This document shows, in pieces, positions 27,247 through 36,662 of a DNA stretch of 64,000 nucleotides. The position numbers and the translations under genes were made by a program. Position 1 is the first letter of the stretch. The number at the start of each line of letters is the position of its first letter. Origin of the DNA: Massilia frigida (GTDB lineage: Bacteria; Pseudomonadota; Gammaproteobacteria; Burkholderiales; Burkholderiaceae_D). Location: NCBI RefSeq assembly GCF_011682175.1, contig NZ_WHJG01000004.1:62001-126000 (forward strand). The letters run 5' to 3'. The notes under the pieces are model-generated. The model was not told the origin of the DNA. It searched no databases and saw only the letters and a program-made list of their open reading frames with translations.

Positions 27247-27453
27247 ATGAGCAATAACGAACTTGAAATCAGCACCGGTGGCGTCAGCTATAAAGTGTCG
27301 GAACTGTCCCAGGAAGCGCAACAGCAAGTCGCCAACCTGCGCTTCGTGGAATCCGAGATGGCGCGCCTGAATGCGCAGATGGCCATCTACGAAACCGCAC
27401 GCGGCACTTACAAGAGTGTGTTGAAAGATTTGTTGCCGAAAACCGCGCAATAA
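27247..27453 (+). CDS. Small conserved-type protein (DUF6447-like)
   Basis: This 68-residue soluble protein begins MSNNELEISTGGVSYKVSEL and continues with an amphipathic helix (EEAQQQVANLRFVESEMARLNAQ is the core pattern). A strong ribosome site, AGAGGAAAC, precedes the ATG. The pattern of a short strand pair followed by a coiled helix matches small proteins I recall as DUF6447, of unknown role. It lies just downstream of a terminator after the secretion operon and before manC. A part in secretion or in surface-layer assembly is only guesswork. Confidence 0.65.
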   Translation: MSNNELEISTGGVSYKVSELSQEAQQQVANLRFVESEMARLNAQMAIYETARGTYKSVLKDLLPKTAQ

Positions 27454-27606
27454 GATCAACCGGCCATGCCGTCGCGCCGCCATGGCGCCGCCGGCATGGT
27501 GCTGCGATTCCTCCGGTGCATCCAATGATGTAGAATGCGCAACGTTATTTGCGTTGACACATTCATCGCCGGACGATCCGGCATGCATGCACTAAAGGAA
27601 CCGCAG

Positions 27607-29028
27607 TTGAAACTCATCCCTACCATTTTATGCGGCGGTGCCGGCTCGCGCCTGTGGCCCGTTTCGCGCGAACTCCACCCCAAGCCTTTCATCCGCCTCG
27701 CTGACGGCCACAGCCTGCTGCAAAAAGCCTGGCTGCGCGGCGCTGCCTTGCCGGACGTGGCCGACGTGCTCACCGTCACCAACCGCGAACTGTTTTTCAA
27801 GACCGAGGACGATTACCGTGCCGTCGGCGCCGGCCACCAGGGCTTGGCCAACAGCTACATCCTGGAACCGTTCGGCCGCAACACCGCGCCCGCGATCGCC
27901 GCCGCCGCCCTGCACGTGGCCGCCACCCATGGCCCCGACGCCCTGCTGCTGGTGCTGGCCGCCGACCACCTGATTACCGACCAGGCCGCCTTTGGCGCCG
28001 CCGTCGCGCAGGCCATTCCGCTGGCCCAGTCCGGCCGCCTGGTGACCTTCGGCATCGAACCCCATTCGCCCGAGACCGGGTTCGGCTACATCGAGGCGGA
28101 GGGCAACACGGTGCTGCGCTTTGTCGAAAAGCCGAGCCTGGAAAAAGCCCGCGAGTATCTGGCCAGCGGCCGCTACCTGTGGAATTCGGGCATGTTCTGC
28201 TTTGCCGCCGGCAGCATGATCGCCGAGATGGAATTGCATTGCCCGCACATCCTGGCCGCCACGCGCGCCTGCCTGGCCGCCTCGCGCAGCGCCAGCGGCA
28301 AGAACTTTACCCAGTGCGAACTCGATGCCGCCGCCTTCGAGCAGGTCGCCGACGATTCGATCGATTACGCGGTGATGGAAAAATCGGCCAAGGTGTCGGT
28401 GGTGCCGTGCAATATCGGCTGGAGCGATATCGGTTCCTGGAATGCGCTGGGCGAATTGATCGCGCCGGACGCGGACGGCAACCGCATCGATGGCGAGGTG
28501 CGCCTGCACGATGTGAGCGACTGCTTCATCCAGAGCAACGAGCGCCTGGTGGGCGCGGTCGGCGTGTCCAACCTGATCATCGTCGACACCCCGGACGCGC
28601 TGCTGGTGGCCGACCGCAGCCGGGTGCAGGACGTCAAGCAGCTGTACGTGAGCCTCAAGTCCGAAGGGCACGACGTGCACAAGCTGCACCGCACCGTGCA
28701 CCGTCCGTGGGGCACCTACACCGTGCTGGAAGACAGCACCCGCTTCAAGATCAAGCGCATCGAAGTCAAGCCGGGCGCCAGCCTGAGCCTGCAGATGCAC
28801 CACCACCGCAGCGAGCACTGGATTGTGGTCAGCGGCATGGCCAAGGTCGTCAACGGCGAGCGCGAACTGTTCGTGTCCACCAACGAATCGACCTATATTC
28901 CGGCCGGCCACAAGCACCGCCTGGAAAATCCGGGCGTGCTCGACCTGGTGATGATTGAAGTGCAGAGCGGCGATTACCTGGGCGAGGACGATATCGTCCG
29001 CTTCCAGGATAACTACGGCCGCGTTTGA
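27607..29028 (+). CDS. manC: Mannose-1-phosphate guanylyltransferase / mannose-6-phosphate isomerase
   Basis: This bifunctional enzyme makes GDP-mannose for O-antigen or exopolysaccharide. I chose the TTG at 27607 (MKLIPTILCGGAGSRLWPVS) because AAGGA lies seven bases before it and the family begins here; an ATG at 27583 is possible. It has 473 residues. The pyrophosphorylase signature is GGAGSRLWPVSRELHPKPF, with FVEKP near 180. The C-terminal cupin isomerase domain carries RPWGTY, KPGASLSLQMHHHRSEHW and YIPAGHKHRLENPG. A -10-like TAGAAT lies at 27531-27536. GDP-mannose would feed the polymannose-type glycosyltransferase at the left edge. Confidence 0.93.
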   Translation: MKLIPTILCGGAGSRLWPVSRELHPKPFIRLADGHSLLQKAWLRGAALPDVADVLTVTNRELFFKTEDDYRAVGAGHQGLANSYILEPFGRNTAPAIAAAALHVAATHGPDALLLVLAADHLITDQAAFGAAVAQAIPLAQSGRLVTFGIEPHSPETGFGYIEAEGNTVLRFVEKPSLEKAREYLASGRYLWNSGMFCFAAGSMIAEMELHCPHILAATRACLAASRSASGKNFTQCELDAAAFEQVADDSIDYAVMEKSAKVSVVPCNIGWSDIGSWNALGELIAPDADGNRIDGEVRLHDVSDCFIQSNERLVGAVGVSNLIIVDTPDALLVADRSRVQDVKQLYVSLKSEGHDVHKLHRTVHRPWGTYTVLEDSTRFKIKRIEVKPGASLSLQMHHHRSEHWIVVSGMAKVVNGERELFVSTNESTYIPAGHKHRLENPGVLDLVMIEVQSGDYLGEDDIVRFQDNYGRV

Positions 29029-29035
29029 TGGGAGA

Positions 29036-29055
29036 GGGTGGGCGCCTGCCCACCC
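29036..29055. terminator. Perfect hairpin between convergent manC and trhO
   Basis: GGGTGGGC (29036-29043) pairs with GCCCACCC (29048-29055) around a four-base loop. There is no T-run on either side, so it may act as a weak or rho-assisted terminator for both genes. Confidence 0.45.
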
Positions 29056-29059
29056 GGAT

Positions 29060-29992
29060 TTACGCTGCGCCGGCGCTGCTATCGGCGCCCGCTGGCGCGC
29101 GCTCCCGTTCGGGATGGCACTGCGGGCACGATTTTTCGTACACGTACAGCGGCGAGAGCTGGTCGCGCGGCGTCACCACGGCGCGGCAGGCGAAGCACTG
29201 CACGGTCGTCACGGTCGCTTCGAGCTGCGGATTGAGCGCGGTGCGGTAGTCGAACACGAAGCAATCGCCCTTGTAGTGGGCGCCGCCGACTTCCTCGAAA
29301 TATTTCAAGATGCCGCCGTCGAGCTGGTACACGCTCTGGTAGCCGATATTTTTCATGTGGATCGCCGCCTTTTCGCAGCGGATGCCGCCGGTGCAGAAGG
29401 TGACCACGGTCTTGCCTTCGAGCTCCTCGCGGTGCTGGGCCACGACCTCGGGAAATTCGCTGAACTTGTCGATCCGGTAATCGAGCGTGTTCTCGAAGGT
29501 GCCGACATCGACCTCGAAGGCATTGCGGGTTTCCATCATCACCACCGGACGGCCATCGTCGTCGACGCCCTCGTCGAGCCAGCGCTTGAGCGTGGCGGGA
29601 CGCACAAACGGCGCACGGCCTTGTTCCGGCTGGATCAGCGGCATGCGCATGGTGATGATTTCTTTCTTGATCTTCACCAGCATGCGCTTGTGCGACTGTT
29701 CCTCCGAATAGCTTTCCTTGACCTCGATATCGGCAAAGCGCGCATCCTGGCGTACCCAGGCCAGGTACTCGTCGATGTGCGAGCGCGGACCGGACAGGAA
29801 CATATTGATGCCTTCCGGCGTCAGCAGGATCGTGCCCTTGAGCGCCAGGCGCTTGCAGATATCCTGGTACAGGGGACGCATTTCCTCAGTATTGTCAAAA
29901 GTGACAAATTTGTAGGCGGCGATATTGACGTGGGCGGCAGCTGCGGCGATGGCGGCATGCGCTTCAGCTTGTAAAGCGGTATTAGCTTGCAT
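29060..29992 (-). CDS. trhO: tRNA uridine(34) hydroxylase, rhodanese family
   Basis: This 310-residue YceA/TrhO-type enzyme uses molecular oxygen to hydroxylate U34 of tRNAs during 5-alkoxyuridine synthesis. The N-terminal domain ([37 protein letters not shown]) is followed by a rhodanese domain with the active-site loop [10 protein letters not shown] (about 200-210). The C-terminus carries two Cys pairs (CFAC and CPQC) that look like a zinc site. Leftward TATAAT at 30049-30054 gives a leader of about 50 bases containing an 11-base direct repeat. No strong ribosome site precedes the ATG. Confidence 0.93.
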   Translation of the reverse strand: MQANTALQAEAHAAIAAAAAHVNIAAYKFVTFDNTEEMRPLYQDICKRLALKGTILLTPEGINMFLSGPRSHIDEYLAWVRQDARFADIEVKESYSEEQSHKRMLVKIKKEIITMRMPLIQPEQGRAPFVRPATLKRWLDEGVDDDGRPVVMMETRNAFEVDVGTFENTLDYRIDKFSEFPEVVAQHREELEGKTVVTFCTGGIRCEKAAIHMKNIGYQSVYQLDGGILKYFEEVGGAHYKGDCFVFDYRTALNPQLEATVTTVQCFACRAVVTPRDQLSPLYVYEKSCPQCHPERERAPAGADSSAGAA

Positions 29993-30002
29993 GGTGGCGA
30001 TA

Positions 30003-30024
30003 GATCGGTGAAAGATCGGTGAAA
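30003..30024. repeat. Two tandem copies of an 11-base unit in the trhO leader
   Basis: GATCGGTGAAA occurs at 30003-30013 and again at 30014-30024. It lies between the leftward TATAAT (30049-30054) and the trhO ATG. Confidence 0.6.
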
Positions 30025-30178
30025 GATGGGAAAACAGGGAAAGCCGATATTATAGAACAATGTCCACGCTGGCATCAGGGGTATGTGGCGGCGGGCCGGG
30101 TGCGGGCGCCACGACGTTTCCTCCGCCAGGGCGCTGGCGCGGTAAAATAGCACTCTTTGCACAGCAGGCGAAACACAC

Positions 30179-33100
30179 ATGAGTACCGATGTCATCGAAG
30201 CCGGGAGCACCACGCTCGCCGCGCCAGCCAAGCCGGCCGCACCGGCTTTCGTCCACCTGCGTGTGCATTCCGAATACTCCATCGTCGACGGCCTGGTGCG
30301 CATCGACGACATCGTCGCCGCCGCCGCCAAGGACAAGCAGCCGGCGTTGGCCATCACCGACCTGGCCAACCTGTTCGGCATGGTCAAGTTCTACAAATCC
30401 GCGCGCGGCAAGGGCATCAAGCCGGTCATCGGCGTGGACGCCTGGATCAGCAACGACGAGAACCGCGACAAGCCCTCGCGCCTGCTGCTGCTGGCCAAGA
30501 ACCGCATGGGTTACCTGCAGCTGTGCGAACTGCTGTCCAAAGCCTGGCTGAGCAACCAGCACAAGGGCCGCGCCGAAATCCGCCCCGAGTGGCTCGATGC
30601 GCTTGCGACCAGCGAATCGACCCTGTCGCCCGGCGAAAGCCAGGCCCATGGCTTGATCGTGCTCTCCGGCGCCCACTTCGGCGACGTCGGCACCGCCATC
30701 GAAAACGGCAACCTGGCGCTGGCCGAACGCTGCGCCCAGCGCTGGGCCTCGGTCTTTCCCGGCCACTTCTACATCGAAGTGCAGCGCGCCGGCCAGCCCA
30801 ACCAGGAAGCCCAGGTGCGCCACGCCGTCGCGCTGGCCGCCAAACTGGGCTTGCCGGTGGTCGCCACCCACCCGGTCCAGTTCCTCTCGGCCGAAGAATT
30901 CGTCGCCCACGAAGCGCGCACCTGCATCGCCGAAGGCGAAATGCTGGCCAACGCCAAGCGCGTCAAACGCTTCAACGAAGAGATGCGCTTCAAGTCGCAG
31001 GCCGAGATGGCCACGCTGTTCGCCGACATGCCGGCCGCGTTGGCCAACTCGGTCGAAATCGCCAAGCGCTGCAACGTCGTGCTCACCCTGGGCAAGCCGC
31101 AGCTGCCGGACTTCCCGACCCCGCCCGGCATGAGCATCGACCAGTTCCTGGTCGCCGAATCGCAGGCCGGCCTGGAACAGCGCCTGATCCACCTGTATCC
31201 GGATCCGGCCAAGCGCGAAGCGGCGCGCCCGCGTTACGACGCGCGCCTGAAGTTCGAGACCGATACCATCTGCAACATGAAGTTCCCCGGCTACTTCCTG
31301 ATCGTGGCCGAATTCATCAAGTGGGCCAAGGAAAACGGCGTGCCGGTCGGCCCGGGCCGCGGTTCGGGCGCCGGTTCCCTGGTCGCGTATTCGCTGCTGA
31401 TCACCGATCTCGATCCCCTGCAATACAACCTGCTGTTCGAGCGCTTCCTGAACCCCGAACGCGTCTCGATGCCCGACTTCGACATCGACTTTTGCCAGGA
31501 AGGGCGCGACCGCGTCATCCAGCACGTGAAGGATTTGTACGGCAAGGAAGCGGTCTCGCAGATCGCCACCTTCGGTACCATGGCGGCCAAGGGCGCGATC
31601 CGCGACGTCGGCCGCGTGCTCGATTTCGGCTACAACTTCTGCGACGGCATTTCCAAGCTGATCCCGTTCAAGCCGGGTAAACCGGTGACGATTGCCGACG
31701 CCATCGAAGAAGAACCGATGCTCAAGGAGCGTTTGGAGAACGAGGACGAGGTCAAGCAGCTGCTGGCGCTGGCGCAGCAGGTCGAAGGCATTGCCCGCAA
31801 CATCGGCATGCACGCCGGCGGCGTGCTGATCGCCCCCGGCAAGCTGACCGACTTCTGCCCGCTGTACACCCAGGGCGGCGACTCGGGCGTGGTCTCGCAG
31901 TACGACAAGGATGACGTGGAGGCCGTGGGCCTGGTCAAGTTCGACTTTCTGGGCCTGACCACGCTCACCATCCTCGACCGCGCGGTACGCTACATCAAGC
32001 AGCTCGACCCGGCCAACGCCGACTTCGCGCTTGAAACGCTGCCGCTCAACGACAAGGCTTCCTACGAGCTGCTGACCAAGGCCAAGACGGTCGCGGTATT
32101 CCAGCTGGAGTCGCGCGGCATGCAGGGCATGCTCAAGGATGCGCGGCCCGACCGCTTCGAGGACATCATCGCGCTCGTTGCGCTGTACCGTCCGGGCCCG
32201 ATGGACCTGATTCCCGACTTCTGCAAGCGCAAGCACGGCGAACGCTTCGATTACCCCGATCCGCGCACCGAATCCATTTTGTCCGAAACCTACGGCATCA
32301 TGGTGTATCAGGAGCAGGTCATGCAGATGGCGCAGATCGTCGGCGGCTACTCGCTCGGCGGCGCCGACATGCTGCGCCGCGCGATGGGCAAGAAGAAGGC
32401 CGAGGAAATGGCCGAGCACCGCGAGATTTTCCGCGCCGGCGCCGCCAAGGATGGCTTGACCGCCGAAAAGGCCGACGAGATTTTCGATTTGATGGAAAAG
32501 TTCGCGGGCTACGGCTTTAACAAGTCGCACGCCGCCGCTTACGCGCTGCTGTCCTACCACACCGCTTACCTGAAGGCGCACCACACCGCCGCCTTCATGG
32601 CCGCCAACTTGTCGCTGGCGATGGACGACACCGACAAGATCAAGATCCTGGTCGAGGATTCGCTGGACGTGTGCGGCCTGACGCTGCTGCCGCCCGATAT
32701 CAACCATTCCGACTACCGCTTCATGCCGGAAGGTCCGCCGCCGTCCGTCACGGGCAAGCGCGTCACCAACATCCGCTACGGCCTGGGCGCGGTCAAGGGC
32801 TCGGGCCAGTCGGCGATCGAGGCGATCATCGCGGCGCGCACCAGCGGCGGGCCGTTCACCGACCTGTTCGACTTCTGCAAGCGGGTCGACCGCAAGCAGA
32901 TCAACCGCCGCACCATCGAATCGCTGATCCGCAGCGGTGCCTTCGACTGCTTCAAGGTCGACCGCGCGATTCTTTTGGCCTCGGTCCCGTTTGCGGTCGA
33001 AGTGGCCGATCAGGCCTCGGCCTCGATCAACCAGGTCAGCCTGTTCGGCGGCGACGACAGCGACCTGGTGGCCCCGCCCGAATACGTGAAGGCGACCCCG

Positions 33101-33730
33101 TGGACCGACCGCCAGAAGCTGTCCGAAGAAAAAATCGCGCTCGGCTTCTATTTGTCGGGCCACATGTTCGATTCCTTCGCGACCGAGGCGCGCCGCTTTG
33201 CGCGCACCAAACTGACCGACCTGGAACCGTCGCGCGAGCCGCGCATGATGTGCGGCGTGATCACCGGCGTGCGCACCCAGATGACCCAGCGCGGCAAGAT
33301 CCTGATCGTTTCGCTCGACGACAAGAGCGGCACGGTCGAAGTGACGGTGTACAGCGAAGTGGTCGAGTCGAACAAGAACATCTTCAAGGAAGATGAATTC
33401 CTGGCGGTGGTGGGCAAGGTCTCGGAAGACCGCTTCAACGGCGGCCTGCGCATCACGGCCGAGAAGGTGTTCGATTTGACGTCCGCGCGCGTGCAGTACG
33501 GGCGCCAGCTCGGGCTGTACCTGCCGGCCAGGGTGGCGTCCTCGAAGATCGCCGAAGTGCTGCAGCCGCACCGCGCCATGACCGGCTTGCCGGTGGCGAT
33601 GCGGGTCAAGCCGCAGGGCGTCGATTGCACCTTGCAGTTCGGCGACGACTGGCGCGTGGCGCCATCGGACGCGCTGACGCTGGCGCTGGAACAGGTCCTG
33701 GGCGCGCGCGAAGTCGCGGTGGAATATTAA
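30179..33730 (+). CDS. dnaE: DNA polymerase III alpha subunit
   Basis: This 1,183-residue replicative polymerase subunit starts with a PHP domain (VHLRVHSEYSIVDGLVR) after a 20-residue Ala/Pro-rich extension. The catalytic core includes GPGRGSGAGSLVAYSLLITD and the Asp triad region PDFDIDFCQEGRDRVI. Further right are the finger helices (YRPGPMDLIP; GYGFNKSHAAAYALL), an HhH region and a C-terminal OB fold (GVITGVRTQMTQRGKI). The length is normal for DnaE1. It is transcribed away from trhO; TAAAAT at 30143-30148 is a possible -10. LPS-core genes lie directly downstream on the opposite strand. Confidence 0.98.
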   Translation: MSTDVIEAGSTTLAAPAKPAAPAFVHLRVHSEYSIVDGLVRIDDIVAAAAKDKQPALAITDLANLFGMVKFYKSARGKGIKPVIGVDAWISNDENRDKPSRLLLLAKNRMGYLQLCELLSKAWLSNQHKGRAEIRPEWLDALATSESTLSPGESQAHGLIVLSGAHFGDVGTAIENGNLALAERCAQRWASVFPGHFYIEVQRAGQPNQEAQVRHAVALAAKLGLPVVATHPVQFLSAEEFVAHEARTCIAEGEMLANAKRVKRFNEEMRFKSQAEMATLFADMPAALANSVEIAKRCNVVLTLGKPQLPDFPTPPGMSIDQFLVAESQAGLEQRLIHLYPDPAKREAARPRYDARLKFETDTICNMKFPGYFLIVAEFIKWAKENGVPVGPGRGSGAGSLVAYSLLITDLDPLQYNLLFERFLNPERVSMPDFDIDFCQEGRDRVIQHVKDLYGKEAVSQIATFGTMAAKGAIRDVGRVLDFGYNFCDGISKLIPFKPGKPVTIADAIEEEPMLKERLENEDEVKQLLALAQQVEGIARNIGMHAGGVLIAPGKLTDFCPLYTQGGDSGVVSQYDKDDVEAVGLVKFDFLGLTTLTILDRAVRYIKQLDPANADFALETLPLNDKASYELLTKAKTVAVFQLESRGMQGMLKDARPDRFEDIIALVALYRPGPMDLIPDFCKRKHGERFDYPDPRTESILSETYGIMVYQEQVMQMAQIVGGYSLGGADMLRRAMGKKKAEEMAEHREIFRAGAAKDGLTAEKADEIFDLMEKFAGYGFNKSHAAAYALLSYHTAYLKAHHTAAFMAANLSLAMDDTDKIKILVEDSLDVCGLTLLPPDINHSDYRFMPEGPPPSVTGKRVTNIRYGLGAVKGSGQSAIEAIIAARTSGGPFTDLFDFCKRVDRKQINRRTIESLIRSGAFDCFKVDRAILLASVPFAVEVADQASASINQVSLFGGDDSDLVAPPEYVKATPWTDRQKLSEEKIALGFYLSGHMFDSFATEARRFARTKLTDLEPSREPRMMCGVITGVRTQMTQRGKILIVSLDDKSGTVEVTVYSEVVESNKNIFKEDEFLAVVGKVSEDRFNGGLRITAEKVFDLTSARVQYGRQLGLYLPARVASSKIAEVLQPHRAMTGLPVAMRVKPQGVDCTLQFGDDWRVAPSDALTLALEQVLGAREVAVEY

Positions 33731-33747
33731 GGCGCGTCGAAGGTAGC

Positions 33748-33779
33748 TCCGTCCTTACCGCGCAGGCGGGAACGACGTA
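33748..33779. repeat. REP-like palindromic element between dnaE and a glycosyltransferase gene
   Basis: The right arm GGCGGGAACGACGT matches the right arm of the perfect inverted repeat at 56173-56212; the left arm (GTCCTTACCGC) is imperfect. It sits between the ends of two convergent genes, a usual place for REP elements. Confidence 0.5.
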
Positions 33780-33794
33780 TTCAATCCAACCCGA

Positions 33795-34898
33795 TCAGAA
33801 CCCGGCCGCCAGCTTCCGGTTGCTGCGCAAGCGCTTCCACAACTTGATCTTGCGGCTGGCCGTTTGCCGGACCCGGAACACCAGGCTGCCCGCCAGTACG
33901 CGTTGCACCTGGCGGATCGTGCGCGCATCGTGGTTCCTGTCGTACGACACGGTCTGCGCCCCTTGCACCGCCGCCAGCATGCTGGCGCAATCGCCATACA
34001 GGCTGTCGACGAAGATCGGCTTGATGCGCGCGCGCACACGGCGCCCGACCGCGCGCGGCAGCTCGTACGAATCCTTGACCACGCCGATATACAAATACGT
34101 GGCCGCGATATCGAAGTGGGTCTTGACCGACTGCTCCACCCCGCGCAGGTCGAGGTGCTTGCGCGCCACCGACAGCGCGGCCGCCAGGTCCATGCACCAC
34201 TTTTCCGAAATGAGCTTGGTGATGCTGGCCGCATGCTGGCGGTAATCGATGAGCGCATGCGGCAGGTACACCATGCTGGCGCACTGGCTGAGCAGGCGCG
34301 GCAGGGTCGACATGTCCTCGAACACGCGGCCGGGCGGAAAAACCGGCGCTTCCAGCTGCTGGTAGATGGCGCGCCTGAACACATTCGCCCACACATACAT
34401 CTGGCGGTCGGCAAAGAAGGTATTGAGGATGGTGGCCTGGTCGCGCAGCAGCCCGGGCGGATAGCGCATGCCGACCCGGTGCGACTTGGCTTCCTGGTCC
34501 GGAAACCACACCCGGAAATCGCAGGCGATGACGTCCGGATGGTGCTGCGCGATGGCGTGTTCGAGCGCCGCCAGCGAGCCGGCCAGCAGCCGGTCGTCGC
34601 TGTCGACGAACACGATGTAGTCGCCGCGCGCGGCGGCCAGGCCGTTATTGCGCGCCACCGCGATGCCCTGGTTGTCCTGCGCCAGCACCTGCGAGGCGAT
34701 CCCGGGACGCGCGGCCAGCAGGGCGCGGATGCGCGCCAGGGTGGCGTCGGAAGAGCCGTCATCGATGACGATCAGTTCATGGCCGCTGCCCATCTGGTCC
34801 AGCACCGAATCGAGGCACTGCCCGATGTAATGCTGCACATTGTAGGCGGGGACGATGATGCTCAGCAGTGGCTGCTGCGCGGGGGCGTGCGGAGTCAT
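33795..34898 (-). CDS. Family 2 glycosyltransferase
   Basis: The ATG at 34898 (MTPHAPAQQPLLSIIVPAYN) gives 367 residues. The GT-A domain has SIIVPAYNVQHYIGQCLDSV, DDGSSDAT and the metal-binding VFVDSDDRLL (DxD type). A helical C-terminus rich in basic residues follows, typical of capsule/LPS glycosyltransferases. It is the last gene of a leftward group of three GT2 genes and the O-antigen ligase; the gap to the previous gene is 11 bases. It probably adds an LPS core or O-unit sugar at the cytoplasmic face; donor and acceptor are unknown. Confidence 0.88.
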   Translation of the reverse strand: MTPHAPAQQPLLSIIVPAYNVQHYIGQCLDSVLDQMGSGHELIVIDDGSSDATLARIRALLAARPGIASQVLAQDNQGIAVARNNGLAAARGDYIVFVDSDDRLLAGSLAALEHAIAQHHPDVIACDFRVWFPDQEAKSHRVGMRYPPGLLRDQATILNTFFADRQMYVWANVFRRAIYQQLEAPVFPPGRVFEDMSTLPRLLSQCASMVYLPHALIDYRQHAASITKLISEKWCMDLAAALSVARKHLDLRGVEQSVKTHFDIAATYLYIGVVKDSYELPRAVGRRVRARIKPIFVDSLYGDCASMLAAVQGAQTVSYDRNHDARTIRQVQRVLAGSLVFRVRQTASRKIKLWKRLRSNRKLAAGF

Positions 34899-34909
34899 GG
34901 GCGAGGGGG

Positions 34910-35725
34910 CTAGCGCGTCAGCCCGACCGGCGCGCGAATGGTCTTGTTGACCTGGCACTCGTGGACCAGCCGGTCGTGATGGTCCGACTGGTCGCGTTCG
35001 CGCTCCTTGTGCCACAGGTGGAACACCTCGGTCGCGAACGCGCCATCCTTGCGCCGCACGCCGGCGTTAAACAGGCGCACCACGAAATCGGCATCTTCAT
35101 GGCCCCAGCCGCAGAACGATTCGTCGAAGCCGTTCACGCGCTCGATGTCGCTGCGCCACGCGCTCATGTTGCACCCCTTTATGCGGCGCATCGTGAAGCC
35201 GCTGCGCACCCGTCCCAGGTCAGGCAGGCGAATCGCCAGTTGCAGGATCTTCTGGATGTTCCCGGCGCGCCAGGCGCGCCACCATACGTCCAGGCCCGAC
35301 TCGTGCAGGTCGCGCTGTTCGGCCAGGGTGGCGCGGGTAAAGTCGGGACACAGCAGCACGCGGCTGCCGGTGATCATGCAGCCCGGCTGCGCCAGGCGCC
35401 GGTGGCTCGACACGAAATCCTTGCGCGGCACGCAGTCGCCATCGAGGAACACCACATAATCGCCGCGCGCCGCCAGCACGCCCTGGTTGCGCGCGCGCGA
35501 CAGGCGGAAACCATCATCCGGCTGCCACACATGGATCAGGCGGCGCCGGGTGCCGGCCGCGATCCGTTCGATGCAGTGACGCGTGGCCTCGCCCGAACCG
35601 TCGTCGGTGACGATGATTTCAAAATCGTCATCATCCTGCGCCAGGCAGGCGCGCAGCACCGCTTCCAGCGCGTCGGGCCGGTTGTAGGTGCTGACGATCA
35701 GTGAGATGGTGGTAGGGCGTGGCAC
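34910..35725 (-). CDS. Family 2 glycosyltransferase, chondroitin-polymerase-like
   Basis: This 271-residue enzyme has a GTG start at 35725 with GGGAAA about eight bases before it; no ATG is available there. Motifs are SLIVSTYNRPDALEAVL, TDDGSGEAT, FLDGDCVPRKDF (metal site) and GWGHEDADFVVRLFNAG, where the ED pair is the likely catalytic base region. It is clearly a paralogue of the gene 118 bases upstream (35844-36662), sharing most motifs word for word. The pair probably acts on consecutive LPS core residues. Confidence 0.9.
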   Translation of the reverse strand: MPRPTTISLIVSTYNRPDALEAVLRACLAQDDDDFEIIVTDDGSGEATRHCIERIAAGTRRRLIHVWQPDDGFRLSRARNQGVLAARGDYVVFLDGDCVPRKDFVSSHRRLAQPGCMITGSRVLLCPDFTRATLAEQRDLHESGLDVWWRAWRAGNIQKILQLAIRLPDLGRVRSGFTMRRIKGCNMSAWRSDIERVNGFDESFCGWGHEDADFVVRLFNAGVRRKDGAFATEVFHLWHKERERDQSDHHDRLVHECQVNKTIRAPVGLTR

Positions 35726-35843
35726 GATGATTTCCCGGTGAATCGGCGTTGACTGCCGGCGGCGGCAGGGGTTAATACGAACGTATTATACGTGCCCGCC
35801 ATGGCCAGTCCAGCGTATTGCGCGCCGGGCCGGCGATGCGGGG

Positions 35844-36662
35844 TCAGGCCAGCCCGCGCGCGGCGCGCACGGTGCGTTCATCGGCGCGCCGGCGCACCAG
35901 CGCGCGGTTGCTCGACGCTTCGTCGCGCGCGTTTTCGCGGTGCCAGAGATGAAACACTTCCGTGGCAAAAGCGCCATCCTTGCGCTTGACCCCGGCGTTA
36001 AACAGGCGCACCACGAAGTCGGCATCCTCGTGTCCCCAGCCCTCGAAGCTCTCGTCGAAGCCGTTGACCGCCTCGATGTCGGCGCGCCAGGCCGCCATGT
36101 TGCAGCCCTTGATGCGGCGCCAGCTGAAGCGCTTTTGCACCCGGCCCAGGTCCGGTAATTTGAACAGCAGTTGCAGCATCTTGTTGATATGGCCACGCGC
36201 GCGCAGCGCCAGCTTGTCGCCCAGCCCGAGCGCGTGCAGGTCGCGCCGTTCGGCCAGCACGCGCTGCGTGAACGCTTCGTCGAGCAGGATGCGGCTGCCG
36301 GTGACCATGCAGCCCGCTTGCGCCAGCGAGCGGTGGCGCGCAATGAAGTCGCGCTGCGGAATGCAGTCGCCATCGAGCAGCAGGATGTACTCGCCGCGCG
36401 AGGCCAGGATGCCCTGGTTGCGCGCCAGCGCCAGGCGAAAGCCCTGGTCCGGCTGCCACGCATGGCGCAGCGGCACCGGTGCGCGCTGTTGCAGGCGCGC
36501 GACGCAGGCCCGGGTTGGCTCGCCCGAGCCATCGTCGGCAATGATGATCTCGAAATGGCGGTCGCTCTGCGCGAAGCAGGCCTCGACCACCGCTTCCAGC
36601 GCGTCCGGCCGGTTGTAGGTGGCGATGATGACGGAAATGAGCGCGTCCTGGCGCATCGTCAT
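35844..36662 (-). CDS. Family 2 glycosyltransferase, paralogue of the next gene
   Basis: The ATG at 36662 (MTMRQDALISVIIATYNRPD) overlaps the ligase stop as ATGA and gives 272 residues. Motifs are ADDGSGEPT, LLDGDCIPQRDF, RRIKGCNMAAW and GWGHEDADFVVRLFNAGVKR. The similarity to the protein at 34910-35725 runs from end to end, indicating tandem duplication. The overlap with the O-antigen ligase gene places it in LPS assembly. Confidence 0.9.
   Translation of the reverse strand: MTMRQDALISVIIATYNRPDALEAVVEACFAQSDRHFEIIIADDGSGEPTRACVARLQQRAPVPLRHAWQPDQGFRLALARNQGILASRGEYILLLDGDCIPQRDFIARHRSLAQAGCMVTGSRILLDEAFTQRVLAERRDLHALGLGDKLALRARGHINKMLQLLFKLPDLGRVQKRFSWRRIKGCNMAAWRADIEAVNGFDESFEGWGHEDADFVVRLFNAGVKRKDGAFATEVFHLWHRENARDEASSNRALVRRRADERTVRAARGLA

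Noticed and set aside
30050-33571. 1,173-codon minus-strand frame opposite dnaE
   Set aside because: It is a shadow caused by high third-position GC; DnaE motifs run the full length of the plus strand.
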